Shown here: piece by piece, positions 63,158-64,000 of the stretch | Layout of the letters: each line of letters opens with the position of its first letter | Numbering within the stretch: position 1 is the first letter of the stretch | Origin: an uncultured Aquimarina sp. | GTDB taxonomy: Bacteria > Bacteroidota > Bacteroidia > Flavobacteriales > Flavobacteriaceae | Length of the DNA: 64,000 nucleotides | Direction: 5' to 3' | NCBI GenBank assembly: GCA_947489195.1 | Contig: CANLCT010000009.1 | Location: 27,281-91,280 of the forward strand | Notes under the pieces: generated by a model | What the model was told of the DNA's origin: nothing | The model's input: the letters and a program-made list of their open reading frames with translations, nothing else | Database searches by the model: none | Translations under genes and position numbers: made by a program

Positions 63158-63646
63158 TTATTGTTTAATATAAACAGGAAAAGATAATTTTCCATTCACT
63201 GCAGGCAGAAATTCAGTTGTGATTTCAATTTTAATTTCAGTTTTTCTTTTCAGATTGATTTTGTAGATAGGCGGAATACCACATTTATTTTCTTTGCCAA
63301 TATTCGTAATAAATTTTGACTGCTTTGAGTTGTCAGTCTTTATTTCTAAAAAGTTACTATGAGCAGCAGTAATCCTTTTTACATTATTAAAAACTAAATT
63401 TCCATCTCCATTCATTTTAGGACTGGGTAAAGGTCCAATAGGACATTTAGGTTTTATATATTTAATGCTGTCAACATGTTTTTTGTATTTTAATAGCGTT
63501 TCCAAATCAAATTGACTTACTCCTCCATTTTTGACAATTTTAATTTGATTTTTTATGTATTCATCTTGCAAATCTGCAACACTAATAGGTTTACACCCAA
63601 AAATGCAAAAAAACATCAATATTGAAAAAGTAAAAGATTTTTTCAT
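63158..63646 (-). CDS. Predicted lipoprotein encoded upstream of the CHAT gene
   Basis: A 162-residue protein. The start at 63646 (MKKSFTFSILMFFCIFGCKPIS) gives a lipoprotein-type signal with Cys18. An in-frame start at 63715 would bury the signal. The mature part is of no family I recognise: a short helical stretch (VADLQDEYIKNQIKIVKNGGVSQFDLETLLKYKKHV) and a beta-rich C-terminal half (NLVFNNVKRITAAHSNFLEIKTD; KTEIKIEITTEFLP; GKLSFPVYIKQ). It is the first gene of a probable two-gene operon with CHAT and could be its partner or cofactor at the membrane. Confidence 0.6.
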   Translation of the reverse strand: MKKSFTFSILMFFCIFGCKPISVADLQDEYIKNQIKIVKNGGVSQFDLETLLKYKKHVDSIKYIKPKCPIGPLPSPKMNGDGNLVFNNVKRITAAHSNFLEIKTDNSKQSKFITNIGKENKCGIPPIYKINLKRKTEIKIEITTEFLPAVNGKLSFPVYIKQ

Positions 63647-63923
63647 AACACTTAGATTTTTACGATTTATTAAACGGTTATGCAAAAATTGACAAACATT
63701 AAAACCAAAGCGCAAGGCTTTATACTAAATGTATAAGACTTTTTAAAATTAGAGTTAGTTTGTTCAAAATTAAATACTAAAGTTAGTTATTTTCCTTAAA
63801 TAGTTGAGATGTAATTTAACTAAACTTAAGTAAACCACTTTAAAAACGCTATTTGCCAAAATGAAAATTATCCATTTTACCATGTGATAAACCTACGTTA
63901 ATACTACTTTGTTTTTTGTTTGT
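63647..63923. other. Upstream region of the lipoprotein-CHAT operon
   Basis: AT-rich, with no gene visible. On the minus strand a stretch reading TTTACTTAAGTTTAG (near 63822-63836) resembles the TTTACTTTAG repeats upstream of the sigma factor gene, but the match is loose and the base composition makes chance likely. No exact TTG/TAnnTTTG promoter is seen. Confidence 0.3.
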
Positions 63924-64000
63924 TTAACGTGAGTTCGACTTAAGAAAGAGTAAAAACATAGACAAAAAAAGCAGAATATTTAGTAAATTATAGTGTTGAA
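63924..64000. repeat. Dispersed non-coding repeat, copy 4 (cut by the window end)
   Basis: TTAACGTGAGTTCGACTTAAGAAAGAG begins the element with the best preserved left end (TAACGTGAGTTCGA). The sequence that follows agrees only partly with copies 1 and 2, and the right end is outside the window. Confidence 0.55.

Overview
The window is chromosomal DNA from a member of the Flavobacteriaceae (Bacteroidota). The evidence is strong AT richness, start-site promoters of the Bacteroidota type (TTG ... TAnnTTTG) rather than TATAAT boxes, almost no Shine-Dalgarno sequences, type IX secretion (T9SS) C-terminal sorting domains, a PorP/SprF protein, a surface lipoprotein with a CSDDDD export signal, and family-specific genes (DUF5686, Porin_10-like barrel, DUF547). 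No phage, insertion sequence with transposase, CRISPR array or rRNA operon is visible. It reads as ordinary core genome interspersed with secreted and regulatory accessory genes.

Layout. 1-551: rplM-rpsI ribosomal operon (minus strand, rpsI cut by the window edge). 1187-7187: a 1642-residue T9SS type B surface protein with calcium-binding thrombospondin-3 repeats, followed by its PorP/SprF partner. 7250-12149 (minus): a small ABC exporter, a large lipoprotein and RNase HII. 12237-17479 (plus): putative porin, PriA helicase and a fasciclin lipoprotein that is followed by the in-frame debris of a second fasciclin domain. 17664-22086 (minus): DUF547 protein, membrane protein, PheT. 22273-25652: pta-ackA acetate/ATP operon. 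26148-28040: two tandem secreted PilJ-domain paralogues. 28608-34423: T9SS type A Asp-box (BNR) propeller protein, DUF1223 protein, methyltransferase, alpha/beta hydrolase.

34437-42231 (minus): TsaB, OmpA-like protein, small lipoprotein, then a five-gene tripartite efflux operon (ATPase, two MacB-type permeases, HlyD adaptor, TolC). 42515-44684 (minus): a four-gene copper/cytochrome oxidase assembly cluster (cysteine-free thioredoxin-fold protein, SCO, DUF420/CtaM-like, small CxxC protein). 45006-54717: Mn-dependent pyrophosphatase, DUF5686 outer-membrane protein, pyruvate dehydrogenase E1 beta, ETF beta and alpha, bifunctional nuclease, thymidylate synthase and a TonB-C-like protein. 55056-58485 (minus): ribF, pth, rplY, prs. 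58631-58712: tRNA-Leu(CAA). 59042-63646: an ECF sigma factor with a one-pass TPR protein (anti-sigma layout), convergent with a lipoprotein and a TPR-CHAT protease that appears to be periplasmic and membrane-anchored.

Most worth a second look are (i) the ECF/TPR/CHAT locus, whose predicted topology suggests control of a sigma factor by a periplasmic CHAT protease; (ii) a non-coding dispersed repeat of about 175 bp with TAACGTGAGTTCGA-type inverted ends, present in two full copies, one decayed copy and one cut by the window end; (iii) a perfect 38-bp palindrome between pdhB and etfB; (iv) the fasciclin-domain remnant; (v) the paired PilJ proteins, one of which has lost the canonical motif.

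All functional calls come from reading translations and motifs by eye. No database search was run, and promoter and terminator calls are pattern matches.
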